From the NCBI GenBank assembly GCA_028023455.1, contig JAQFVV010000455.1, forward strand, positions 64,001-128,000: a stretch of DNA of 64,000 bases, given 5' to 3'. Below are positions 44,215 to 54,445 of this stretch, one piece after another. Position numbers and translations under genes: made by a program. The stretch comes from Epiperipatus broadwayi (Eukaryota > Onychophora > Udeonychophora > Euonychophora > Peripatidae). Under the pieces are notes generated by a model. That model saw nothing but the letters and a program-made list of their open reading frames with translations. It made no database searches and had not been told where the DNA came from. Within the stretch, counting starts at the first letter, position 1. Each line of letters opens with the position of its first letter.

Positions 44215-45960
44215 ACGTATTTGTCATCGTCATTTTAAGCATTAATTTCTCTTCTCTACAACCCTTATCCATCTACCTTACATGTGGTCTATTTCTAGAT
44301 CTTTTAATTAAGTTTGGTTTCCATTTAAAACTTCAATTGTCTATCTTACTATATCTTCTAGAAATATGTCCAGAACATCCATTTCATCAACTGTTTCAAT
44401 CATGCCAATGATATCTTTATGTTTTCTTTCCCATTTATTTTGTTTCTTGATTCATTCTTGTTACTCCTAACATACATCTCTCCATATTTTGTGAATTGGC
44501 CTGAAGTCTTTGAATTAATATTATCTTAAGAATCCAGGTATCAGATCCATAAATCCACTATAAAACACACCTATTAAAAACATTTCTTTTTAAACATGTA
44601 GGCATATGTTTTTTTAATATTAAATTATTTCTATCAAAAGCATTCCACCCCAAATTAATCCTATGATTGATTTCATACATTATGTTTTGTGTAGTTAAAA
44701 ATCTGACCAAAGTATTTGTAGTCATTAACTTTTTTAAATTCATCATTATCAATTTTTATTTTCTGGTGAGAAAATCCAATGAATATTATTTGATCTTTTT
44801 AGTGTTTACACTTAGAACTACATTCTTACTTTGATCTGATAATTCTTACAGGATTCCATCAAGAGCTGAAGCAATATTTGCAAAAACAGTTGTATCTTCT
44901 GTAAAATCTAGATGACTTAAATAATCTCTGTTTACCTTTGCTTTCTTAATTTCCATTTTAATCTCACAAAATATTTTGTGAAAGTACTATAAAAGTGTTG
45001 GATATCTTGACACACTTGGTAACATACCTCTTTTAAATATGTGTCTTCTTGTAGAATCTTATCACAGTTGCTGCATTAAGATAAATATTCTTTAGAATTT
45101 GATAATATCCTAGATCTATATCTTCATAACCCAATACTTAAAATACCATAGAAATCTTTATAGAATGAAATTCCTTTTCATAAATTACAATTCCAAAACA
45201 TAACTTCTGTAAATAATTGGATGTCATTCTAATGTGCTATAAACACTTTTAAATTTATCTTGTTTTTTTTTTTTTTTTTGATGGACTAGACTCCAAAGTT
45301 TTCTAGAGATGAGTTGTAACCATCTTGGTAAAGATTTTGTTTAAACTAATAAAAGACTGATAAATCGGTAATTTCTAATAGCTTTTTTTATCACTGTATT
45401 GTTTCAATCATCTGCTATACCTATTATATAACAATTTGATATATAATTTTGCCAACATTTTTTTTTTTTCACTTGCTCTTTGTGTAAGATATCAATTATA
45501 ATTTTGTCATTTTTTAGAGTTTTATCTTTTTCTTAGATTAAATTGCATGTCTCATTTTCTCATTAAAATGCTGGACAATTCAGAAAGTCTAATAACTGTA
45601 AGAGATACTTTGGGTCTTATTCTTTATTATTATATAGTTTTTTTAAAAAACTCCTACACATTTCATGATGCCAACTCTTGTTCTCAAAATAGTTCTATAT
45701 TTTCTTTTTATTGCAGAAGTAAGTTTATTTCCAATACCAACATGTTATCTGAGACTTTTGAAGCTTTTGGGGTGTTTATTCTTTTCTATGGCTTTCTTTG
45801 CCAATTCACAGTTACTGTTTTTGTATTGCTTTATAAAAGTCTAGATATTCGATTCCTGTTAATGAGTCACTTAAAAAAGTTTATATTTTCTTATTCTTTT
45901 ATTTACACTTTTATATTAGTTGAGGTCATAAACTCATTCCTGATTCAATGATATATACAG
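44215..45960 (-). mobile_element. RTE-type retrotransposon relic, reverse transcriptase part (RTE-5)
   Basis: A minus-strand relic with the same series of segments as RTE-3 and RTE-4, including the CATACATCTCTCCATA block near 44470. The fingers motif decays to NYRFISLL near 45360. The endonuclease half is not seen. The 134-codon plus-strand frame at 45547-45951 lies antisense to the relic and shows no domain, so I regard it as chance. Confidence 0.7.
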
Positions 45961-46034
45961 TATATTCAGTCAGAGGGTTGCTGGTTCTGTTGCTAAGCGA
46001 CCTATAGTGCTATCTCAGTATCAAGACACGTGTA

Positions 46035-46325
46035 AAGACATAGTTTAGTTATTCATTACAAAAATTTTAAGATTCTAGCCTGGTAGTGACATGAAATGTG
46101 ACTGTATGTTTCTTATTTTTGTTGATGTCATCAATCCCATGCCAGTCATAACAAAATCTTACAAATCATGTTTTAAATAATTTGAAAGATTTTGTGATGA
46201 GAGTGATAATATTGATGACATTAAGAAAAAAAAGCAATCACATTTCATGTCATAATTTGAAACTAAACATGCTAAAATCTTAAAATTTTTGTGATGAATA
46301 ACAAAACTATGTTTTAACATATGTG
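46035..46325. repeat. Palindromic MITE-like element, about 110-bp arms
   Basis: The left arm (46035-46140) and right arm (46215-46325) are inverse, for example GACATGAAATGTGA against TCACATTTCATGTC and the AAAATTTTAAGATT ends. The centre is non-coding. Confidence 0.75.
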
Positions 46326-46454
46326 TTAATGCAGAGATAACGTTGTAACATTTTGGGAGAAAGAATCAGTAAATCTTTGACTGGACACACTGTATCTGTC
46401 ATTGAATCATATATACATATTCTTTTAAAAGAAATTTTAAAAGAAATACCATCA

Positions 46455-46570
46455 AGTGAAATATACATATATTTATTGTTAAGGGGAAGTTGCCTTGATA
46501 ACAGGTTGAGATTGCTGATTGTTATTGATATTGTTTAAGTATTGACTGATTTTAATGATTATATATATGT
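46455..46570 (+). repeat. Dispersed repeat G, copy 1
   Basis: Carries GAAGTTGCCTTGATAACAGG and ATTGACTGATTTTAATGATT, shared with copies at 46768 and 48204/49377. Unknown class. Confidence 0.7.
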
Positions 46571-46767
46571 TGTGATATTTTATAATATAAATGTAGTACA
46601 AATTTTGCGTACATTAGTGTATGTATATAATATATTTTAATATATATATATTTGGTATATATATATATATTGAATGTGGTATTGTTATATGTTGTTTATA
46701 AGTGGGGCATAATATATATATATATAATGTATAGTAGATTTGATGTATATATATATATTTGGAATGT
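46571..46767. repeat. TA-rich low-complexity tract
   Basis: Several TATATATATA runs separated by TTGGTA- and GAATGT-like spacers. Confidence 0.85.
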
Positions 46768-46960
46768 ATCAATTATTTCAGTTTCTGTGATTACGTTTCA
46801 ATCATTAATGTCTATATAAATATATTGGGTCATAAATAAAGATGGGATTCCACCGTTATAGTTAAAAGGAGGTTGCCTTGACAACAGATTGAGTTTGTTG
46901 ATTGTTATTGATATTGGGACAGTCTAAGTGTTGACTGATTTTAATGATTACTATAAATCC
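46768..46960 (+). repeat. Dispersed repeat G, copy 2
   Basis: The longest uninterrupted copy: ATGTATCAATTATTTCAGTT to TTGACTGATTTTAATGATTA. Non-coding, class unknown. Confidence 0.7.
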
Positions 46961-47525
46961 ATTTAGTCTTGAGCATTATTATACTTATTATTTAGAAATG
47001 ATTTTTTTTTTATTGCTGACTCTCTCCCCCTGTACATAAACAACTTGTGTTGTTTACAGCACATGGCGTTTGCAAGTCTTTGGAATGATCTAATGGCACA
47101 TACATATTCTACTTTGAAAAAAAAAACACTCACAACAGAATCTGTCCAATAAGTCATCTTTAAGTTAAAGCAATTTATTGTGCAGTTTTATCCTCCCTCT
47201 CCTCGTTTTTCTAAAAAAAAAAATTAATAATTACAAATATTACTGGCATTTAAGACTTTTAAAAATGCAACCAAAAGCTAATCTAAAGATTGTATAGACA
47301 TTTTCTGTAGAAATATACATCTTGAAATAGTTCCAAGTTTTTTTCTTATTAAAAGTCATTCATACAAATTCGATGAAAAACTAACAGAAAACTTAAAAAA
47401 TAAAATAAAAATAAAAATAATAAATAAATAAATACAAAATAATGTGGGCTTTGAACGTTCCATCATCAGATTTTCAATGAAAGGGATGGCTGAAGAGTTG
47501 TGGGTTGGAGTTGTTTGAAGTCTGT
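46961..47525. other. Intergenic, nothing recognised
   Basis: AT-rich with A/T runs. Confidence 0.5.
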
Positions 47526-47780
47526 CCATCAAAGATGAAGATTGGCTATCTTAATATAACGCTAAACACTGATTGTATATATCTGTGGACCAACTGAAGA
47601 TTGCTGGTTTAGTATAAAATACGTTTGTTGGTGATTATTTATCTTTTCAGTGTGATCAGATGGGTCAGCAATATGAGATGGCATGGAGAGTTGAGGGTCG
47701 TGTGAAAGTCTAAATTCTAATCCCTTATTACATTATATATGTGCAGGTGAGTGTAAGTCTGTACAGTGTATTAAATTAAA
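47526..47780 (+). mobile_element. H2 hammerhead SINE with decayed ribozyme
   Basis: It has the same leader (GATTGGCTATCTTAATATAA) and 3' tract (ATGGAGAGTTGAGGGTCGTG) as 29286-29575. Its core is CTGAAGA instead of CTGATGA, GAAA has become AAAA, and the outer stem I strand is deleted, so the ribozyme is dead. Confidence 0.75.
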
Positions 47781-47871
47781 ATTCTACTTAGTTATTTTAA
47801 ATCAGCAGTGAAATTTTCATTACATCCCAAGCAAAATTTTTGTCAATTTCCCTTCATAAAAAAAAAACTAT

Positions 47872-48203
47872 TTATAATTCTTCATGTTTGCTTTTTGCTT
47901 TACTTTCTTCATGTTTGCTTTTTGCTTTACCTTCTGCTGTATCTTCATCATCATTGTCTTCCTCTTCATCATCCCTTTTCTTTTCTGCTTCTTGTTTCTT
48001 ATTTTCCTCTTCATCTTTCTTATCTTTCATTCTCTTCTCTCCTTTCTTAGTTTTTGCAAAAGTATTTTTGCATAGTCTTCAGCATAACTAGGATCATCAG
48101 TGACATGAATATTATCAAAAATTGTACCAGATTTCACCTACCACAAATCAAATCCTACACTAGCAATATCATCAAGTTTATATAACTTATCATTAGGAGG
48201 AGG
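47872..48203 (-). pseudogene. Calreticulin C-terminal pseudogene fragment
   Basis: The minus strand reads YKLDDIASVGFDLW, a stop, VKSGTIFDNIHVTDDPSYAE, then after a frameshift a lysine/glutamate/aspartate-rich acidic tail ending KSKHEEL and a TAA stop. This is the end of the calreticulin P/C-domain border and its acidic calcium-binding C-domain. The terminal HEEL is an ER-retention KDEL-type signal. Lesions are TAG for the expected glutamine codon (48140-48138) and a one-base loss near 48063-48072. A 30-bp repeat duplicates KAKSKHEE at the end. No intron is seen over the stretch, so it may be a truncated retrocopy. It joins repeat G at about 48204. Confidence 0.85.
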
Positions 48204-48357
48204 TTTGTTTTAATGTATCAATAATTTCAGTCTCTATGGCAAGTTGCAATTATGTCTATATAAATATATTGGAGCATAAATATAGTTGAGATTCCACCTT
48301 TATTGTTAAAAAGTTGCCTTGGCAATAGATTGAGATTGTTGATTATTATAGATATTG
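48204..48357 (+). repeat. Dispersed repeat G, copy 3, left part
   Basis: It matches 46768-46915 and resumes after the H3 insertion at 49365-49420, where ATATTGAGATTACCTAAGTG continues the element. Confidence 0.75.
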
Positions 48358-49364
48358 AACCATTAAATATCACATGATAATCATTCTTTATGCTTACACA
48401 AGCTGATGTCACAGAGGCAAAACTCTCCATACAATAGCACCCTCAGTGCAAATGAGAGTAATTGATGGAGGCTAGAAGATCTGTGCATAAAATCCCTATC
48501 AAGTACCTACTCTTCCAATATGACCAGATTAGATTCTAGCTTGTGGCTTTTGTCAGTGAGGAACATTGGATCTGAGAGCACTGCACCTGGATCTTAGGAT
48601 CTAATGCAATGCTGCAGCAGCTACCTTTTATTTTTTAGTTAACTATCAGGCTTTGAATCCAAAACAAAAACACAATAATGTTTTCAATTCAAGAGCATTC
48701 ACTTGTATAGTCATATAGATCTGAACTCAGTTCAACATCTATGCATTTTGGTATCTTTGGTTCTTTAATAACCACAGTCACCATAATACTGTTGTGGAGG
48801 ATTGTCATTAAATCATTAAACACCACATGATCACCATTTTTTTATGTTTTCACAAGCTAATATCACAGAGCCAAAACTTTCCATACAGAATGCCACTCAT
48901 TGGAAGTCAGAATAATCAATAAACACTAGGTTTGTTCAATCTTTAGTGATGTTTAATGATTTAATACCAACCCTGTTCAATGGAATTATGGTGACTGTAG
49001 TTATTAAAGAGCTAAAAAAATACCAAAACGTATACATAGTGAACTGAGTTCAGATCTACATAACTATACAAGCAAATGAGCTTGAAATGAAAACATTATT
49101 GTGTTTTCACTTTGGACTGAAAGCTTTATAGTTAACTGAAAAAATAAAAGGTGGCTTCTGGATGGTTGCATTGGTTCCTAAAATCTCGTTGCAGTGCTTT
49201 CAGATCCAAGGCTCCTCACTGCTGAAATCCACGAGCTAAAAACTACTCTGGGGATAATGAATGAGTTGGCACTAGATAGGGATTTTGTGCACAAACCTTC
49301 TAGCATCCATTGATTACTCTGGCTTCAGTGACACTACTGTATGGAGAGTTTTGCCTCTGTGATA
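48358..49364. mobile_element. Composite palindromic element H3, second full copy, inserted in repeat G
   Basis: Flanked by TTATAGATATTG (48346-48357) and TTATTGATATTG (49365-49376), a 12-bp duplication with one mismatch. It starts AACCATTAAATATCACATGA, like the copy at 41390. It has the same A (48358-48812), partial A (48813-48940), inverted B (48940-49364) arrangement. Hammerhead-like segments (about 48527-48570 minus and 49213-49260 plus) are more decayed. Shared ends and architecture indicate that the composite as a whole was mobilised. Confidence 0.8.
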
Positions 49365-49420
49365 TTATTGATATTGAGATTACCTAAGTGTTGAATGATT
49401 TTAATGATATATATATATGT

Positions 49421-50186
49421 AAATATATATAATTAGTGTGCCAGTCCGTGTATAATGGCCATGCACAAAATGGCTGTTTGCTGAAGATTCAGCACAGCTT
49501 ACATGTATCACATGAAAATTATAATTTTAATACGATTTATTAAATTATAATTCAGAGAAGAAGTGGGAGGTATGGATATAGTACATAAATAAATGGGTTT
49601 GGGCTATATTATATTCTTATTATACCCACAGTACAAGTGTATGCAGTGTATATATGTTTTAATAATTTATTCGACTAGCAAACCTGTCTAAAAAAAAAAA
49701 AGGGGGAAAATAAGTTGTAATATTTGTTTATGTGTAGAACAGTTTTTTTTTTGTTGTATTTTACTACTTATAAATGTTCGAACACACATATATAGAAATG
49801 TATTTTTATTTTTTATTATTTTCCTAAAAAAAGAAAAGAAAATTCTAAATAGTTAAAAATTTTTTGCATTTATTGGAATTTATCTTTTCTAATTGTTAGA
49901 ATGAGAGGGTTTGAAATTAATTAATTAAATTTGTAAAGGAAAAAAAAACCTTTTTGCTAATTACAATCTACTTTCAACCGAAGAAAATGTTTTGTATAAA
50001 AGAATTTTCGGTTGATCGTGAATAAAGATAAAATAGATTTTATCTAAGAAAGGAATGTAAGCACAATGGGTGTCAAGTACTCAATATGGAAGCTTGCAAA
50101 AGTGTACTTTAATAAATAAAAAAGGTAAAACAATGTAGAAAGGTATATGAAGGTATAATTAAATTTATTATTAGCTGATGCAATAT
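49421..50186. other. Intergenic, nothing recognised
   Basis: AT-rich, with A/T homopolymers. No gene seen. Confidence 0.45.
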
Positions 50187-50254
50187 CTCGTAGAGGGGGT
50201 ATGACAATTGGACTGTTTGGGCTATATGTGCTGCTTACTGGGGGCTTTGAGTCA

Positions 50255-50378
50255 GTCGAGTACTAGCCTACTAAAGAGTGCGGACAAGTCGAGTACTAGC
50301 TTGCTAAAGCGTGCGGACCAAGGGAGATTAGCCTGCTAAAGAGTGCAGACAAGTTAATGCTAGCTTGCAAAAGCATTC
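50255..50378 (+). repeat. Four imperfect 33-bp tandem repeats
   Basis: The unit resembles GTCGAGTACTAGCTTGCTAA then AGCGTGCGGACCA, alternating between CCTAC/CCTGC and CTTGC variants. Also present in the second copy (about 51877-52000). Confidence 0.8.
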
Positions 50379-50806
50379 CAATGGCAAAGATTTAGAAAGT
50401 TAAATCTTGTCTCCCGCTAGTCTAAAAAAATGGAACAGTATAGATTTGTGAAAAACAATCCGACAGAGAGAAAGGAGAAAATGAACTGTGTCTGTTAAAA
50501 TTATAATCACTTGGTTATTTCCCAGAAAAAGAATTTGGAAAATTAGCATTTAGCAAGGATCGTTAAGTGGAGTTTGGAAAATGATCAACAACATGGATTC
50601 TCAATACGTTTAAATAAAAATAAAAAAAACGAAAGACGAATCATAGTTGGAGAACTGCAATTTATTTAGGATCTACTTGCCCTAATCAGCCGTGTGTGAT
50701 ATACATATCTACGGGAGAAGTATACTTACAGATCCGATAATTTGAAAGATGCTCAATTATACGTTCCGGGTTATTATCCTACCATGGAGTAGACTTTCAG
50801 CCATAG

Positions 50807-50983
50807 TACACCACCTGTTTGGCTATCAAGTCCGAAGATGCCTTAGAAGAAATAGCAGACCCTGATGACAAGAAAGACTCAAAGTATGTTGGTGAATGGA
50901 AGCCTTATCTGCCCTATGAAGTAGCCGTGTGGCCCAGGAAGTTCGAATTGAATACAAGAACAAGTTCAGAGGAGCGTGTATAG
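50807..50983 (+). CDS. Unrecognised 58-codon frame, possible exon or relic (copy 1)
   Basis: After an in-frame TAG (50804-50806), an open frame runs to TAG at 50981-50983. It includes ALEEIADPDDKKDSKYVGEW and then KPYLPYEVAVWPRKFELN. There is no ATG at its start, so it would be an exon (an AG precedes it) or the end of a decayed gene. Against the second copy, two of three codon changes alter the residue, which is weak evidence against strong constraint. The acidic, tryptophan-containing text does not match a family I can name. Confidence 0.3.
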   Translation, partial: YTTCLAIKSEDALEEIADPDDKKDSKYVGEWKPYLPYEVAVWPRKFELNTRTSSEERV

Positions 50984-51075
50984 TTGGTTATATATATATA
51001 TATTTTATATTCTATTACATATATATATTTTTTCTCTCTCATTTATGTTCTTTGTAAATTTTTTTTTTATGATAT

Positions 51076-51200
51076 TGTAACAAACGGGTTCGAATTCACG
51101 CATATGTAAATATGACATAATTAATAGTGTTAATGTAAGGACCATGTATAAACAAATAAATAAAAGAATATATGTAAACGGTCATTCGAACCCGGTTACA
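51076..51200. other. 125-bp segment with TG...CA inverted ends and B-box-like arms
   Basis: The left end, TGTAACAAACGGGTTCGAAT, is mirrored by the right end, ATTCGAACCCGGTTACA. It is present only after duplication copy 1, immediately before the gap. Each arm holds GGGTTCGAAT, close to a PolIII B box. No target duplication was seen. It could be the start of an LTR (TG start, a TATAAAAA at about 51221) or a small inverted-repeat element. Confidence 0.4.
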
Positions 51201-51309
51201 AGTAATGTAAATATAGTGTATGTGCGAGTATAAAAATACGTAGTTAGTATCTGGGAGGTTTGCGATCACTTATATATGTAGAGCTGTATAAAGCGCAATT
51301 AATTATTCT

Positions 51310-51809
51310 NNNNNNNNNNNNNNNNNNNNNNNNNNNNNNNNNNNNNNNNNNNNNNNNNNNNNNNNNNNNNNNNNNNNNNNNNNNNNNNNNNNNNNNNNNN
51401 NNNNNNNNNNNNNNNNNNNNNNNNNNNNNNNNNNNNNNNNNNNNNNNNNNNNNNNNNNNNNNNNNNNNNNNNNNNNNNNNNNNNNNNNNNNNNNNNNNNN
51501 NNNNNNNNNNNNNNNNNNNNNNNNNNNNNNNNNNNNNNNNNNNNNNNNNNNNNNNNNNNNNNNNNNNNNNNNNNNNNNNNNNNNNNNNNNNNNNNNNNNN
51601 NNNNNNNNNNNNNNNNNNNNNNNNNNNNNNNNNNNNNNNNNNNNNNNNNNNNNNNNNNNNNNNNNNNNNNNNNNNNNNNNNNNNNNNNNNNNNNNNNNNN
51701 NNNNNNNNNNNNNNNNNNNNNNNNNNNNNNNNNNNNNNNNNNNNNNNNNNNNNNNNNNNNNNNNNNNNNNNNNNNNNNNNNNNNNNNNNNNNNNNNNNNN
51801 NNNNNNNNN
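51310..51809. other. Assembly gap (500 N)
   Basis: Exactly 500 Ns, a placeholder length, sits between the two duplicated blocks. The true size and content are unknown. Frames through it are meaningless. Confidence 1.
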
Positions 51810-51810
51810 G

Positions 51811-52698
51811 CTCGTAGAGGGTATGACAATTGGACTGTTTGGGCTATATGTGCTGCTTACTGGGGGCTTTGAGTCAGTCGAGTATTAGCCTACTAAAGAG
51901 TGTGGACAAGTCGAGTACTAGCTTGCTAAAGCACGTGGACCAAGGGAAATTAGCCTGCTAAAGAGTGCGGACAAGTTAATGCTAGCTTGCAAAAGCATTC
52001 CAATGGCAAAGATTTAGAAAGTTAAATCTTGTCTCCCGCTAGTCTAAAAAAATGGAACAGTATAGATTTGTGAAAAACAATCCGACAGAGAGAAAGGAGA
52101 AAATGAACTGTGTCTGTTAAAATTATAATCACTTGGTTATTTCCCAGAAAAAGAATTTGGAAAATTAGCATTTAGCAAGGATCGTTAAGTGGAGTTTGGA
52201 AAATGATCAACAACATGGATTCTCAATACATTTAAATAAAAAAAAAAAAAAACGAAAGACGAATCATAGTTGGAGAACTGCAATTTATTTAGGATCTACT
52301 TGCCCTAATCAGCTGTGTGTGATATACATATCTATGGGAGAAGTATACTTACAGATCTGATAATTTGAAAGATGGCTCAATTATACGTTCCGGGTTATTA
52401 TCCTACCATGGAGTAGACTTTCAGCCGTAGTACACCACCTGTTTGGCTATCAAGTCCAAAGATGCCTTAGAAGAAATAGCAGACCCTGATGACAAGAAAG
52501 ACTCAAAGTATGTCAGTGAATGGAAGCCTTATCTGCCCTATGAAGTAGCCGTGTGGCCCAGGAAGTTCGAATTGAATACAAGAACAAGTTCAGAGGAGCG
52601 TGTATAGTTGGTTATATATATATATTTTATATTCTATTATATATATATATTTTTTTCTCTCTCATTTATGTTCTTTGTAAAAAAAATTTTTATGATAT
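51811..52698 (+). repeat. Large direct duplication, copy 2
   Basis: Second copy of 50187-51075, entered from the gap. After GATAT at 52698 the sequence differs from copy 1, marking the duplication edge. Confidence 0.9.
52431..52607 (+). CDS. Unrecognised 58-codon frame, possible exon or relic (copy 2)
   Basis: Same frame as at 50807-50983, also open to a TAG. Differences: Glu to Lys, Gly to Ser, and one synonymous change. The preceding in-frame TAG is also shared. Confidence 0.3.
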   Translation, partial: YTTCLAIKSKDALEEIADPDDKKDSKYVSEWKPYLPYEVAVWPRKFELNTRTSSEERV

Positions 52699-52804
52699 AT
52701 ATATTATTACTGCATACCTTGTTATATGGATTTATTACTCTAAAGTGGGAAGGAATATAGGGCACACCCATTGTGTAATCTTTTAGATATTGTTTTTTTT
52801 CTTT

Positions 52805-52929
52805 TTATATATATCTTGGGGTCATATGTATATGCATCGGTGGAGGGTAAAAATATAATTTAAATATTTTTTTTATATATATTGGACTTATATGTATGCA
52901 TTAGTGGAGGATAAATATAATAATCTGGG
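52805..52929 (+). repeat. Two imperfect tandem units of about 68 bp
   Basis: TATATATCTTGGGGTCATAT...GGTGGAGGGTAAA is followed by a similar TATATATTGGACTTATAT...AGTGGAGGATAAA. Confidence 0.7.
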
Positions 52930-54315
52930 GATAATAAATATTCACTTTTGTAATTAAAATCGTTTATAAGTTTTTGACTTAGTTTTAAAATAATTATTAA
53001 GTTATTAGTACAGATATATAGTTTTTTTTTTTTTTATCAAAATACAAATCCACGTAGTTAACCTGAGATTGATAGAATAAAGTGAGCTAGATAAGGATAA
53101 CTTACCGGGGAGTTGGATTGTTTTTTTTATTTTAGTTCGAACGTCTCGAAATATTCATATTCGTTAATGACTAGTCACATTTTACACACTCTTTCGGGAA
53201 AGAAAAGGAATAAGTATAATCTTGAACAGGAGTGGCGCTAGAGACTGAAGGAAATATTCAGTACTCTTAAAGGTGTGTAAGGACACTTTAATTAGTCAAT
53301 GTATAATTAATCAGCTAATGAAACAATTAACAAGGAAGGTCTGGATGGGCCTAATTTTAGGTTCAATCTACTTCCTCTAATAATTTCTTTGAGGTATTTA
53401 CTCATATTTAATCAAAAATATTTTAGAGAATTATTATCGATGTCCCATTCTGTAGCATACATCACTTCATGCTCGGTGCGTATGAGAGTCTAACCATGCA
53501 AGACCACTACAGGGGCGTCGAACCGGTACATTAGATATAAAAAATGAGTCAATTTAAAAAAGAGAGTCAATTTTAAAAATATATAATATTAAGTTTATAC
53601 ATATATATGTGTGTGAGAGAGCATGCATGTATAACCTTCTATTTTGCTCAAGAAAAAAAGCAAAATGATTACAAACATTTCAGTATTTCTTTTATGCTGT
53701 CAATATAAAATAATATATACAAAGATTTGTGTTTTACTTTTAACCAAGAAACTTTATGCAGCATTTATAATTTATCTCATTTAATGGTATTGCTTCAACA
53801 TTGAAATTATTTGAAAAGAACATTAGTTTGATGTGTGTTCAATGTCTTTTTTAAAATATTGATAATAAATGTTACATAATACAACATAACCTCAACTAAA
53901 TTATTTGTAATTAAGGCTGTTGTTTTGCTCAATTTTTTGTACTGAAAAAACACACAAATCCACTATCAAAAATGTATTATCTATAAAATTACAAAAGCAA
54001 AAAATTATAAAATCATTTGATGGAGAAATATTGGAATAAATCATAATATCATTGGGTATCAATTCAATTTCCATAAAGTGATATCTTTGCCAAATAGAGC
54101 TCATGAAATAAATCTCTAGTAGCAGACTTTGAACTTGAATATAGTGTTTTTATGCTGTAAAAAAGTCTCTTTGTGGGCATAAAAGTTATCAAAGATATTC
54201 CAAATAACATTAGTCTCAATTATTAAAGATATATTATTAATGATGTGATACAATAGAAAAGTACAGTTATGCAAGTATAATTCCCTGCAAAAATGGTAAA
54301 AAACAGCTTCAATAA
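52930..54315. other. Intergenic; one less AT-rich stretch
   Basis: 53100-53540 is less AT-rich and contains TTCGAACGTCTCGAAATATT and CAGGGGCGTCGAACCGGTAC strings, which may come from an old element. No gene is supported. Confidence 0.4.
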
Positions 54316-54329
54316 ATGTTAAATGTAGT

Positions 54330-54431
54330 CAAGTGTTGGTGGTCAAGTAGTCAGCACAGCTGTCTTACAAGCAGTTGTCCCAGTTTAGCAGGCTCACTTC
54401 CTGGCCGATGCTATGACCAATGAAAAAAAAG
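54330..54431 (+). mobile_element. tRNA-derived SINE, family S, copy 5, with 14-bp target duplication
   Basis: ATGTTAAATGTAGT occurs exactly at 54316-54329 and 54432-54445. The body reads CAAGTGTTGGTGGTCAAGTA, then GCTGTCTTACAAGCAG (anticodon-like arm) and a B-box-side GGCTCACTTCC. GGCCGATGCTATGACCAATG and an A run follow. Confidence 0.92.
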
Positions 54432-54445
54432 ATGTTAAATGTAGT

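Larger units (their letters stand above)
50187..51075 (+). repeat. Large direct duplication, copy 1
   Basis: Nearly identical to 51811-52698, about 1623 bp downstream, with only scattered substitutions and small indels. Less AT-rich than its flanks. It contains four imperfect 33-bp repeats (50255-50378) and the 58-codon frame at 50807-50983. It ends at a GATAT where the two copies diverge. It could be a recent segmental duplication, two LTR-like or tandem repeat units, or an assembly artefact, since a gap lies between the copies. Confidence 0.9.

Noticed and set aside
45547-45951. 134-codon plus-strand frame
   Set aside because: It lies antisense over an RTE relic, is phenylalanine/leucine-rich and shows no domain.
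47808-48091. Three overlapping plus-strand frames of 63-83 codons
   Set aside because: They are antisense to the calreticulin pseudogene's acidic tail.
51260-51829. Open frames of 176-185 codons
   Set aside because: They run through the N gap and have no real sequence.
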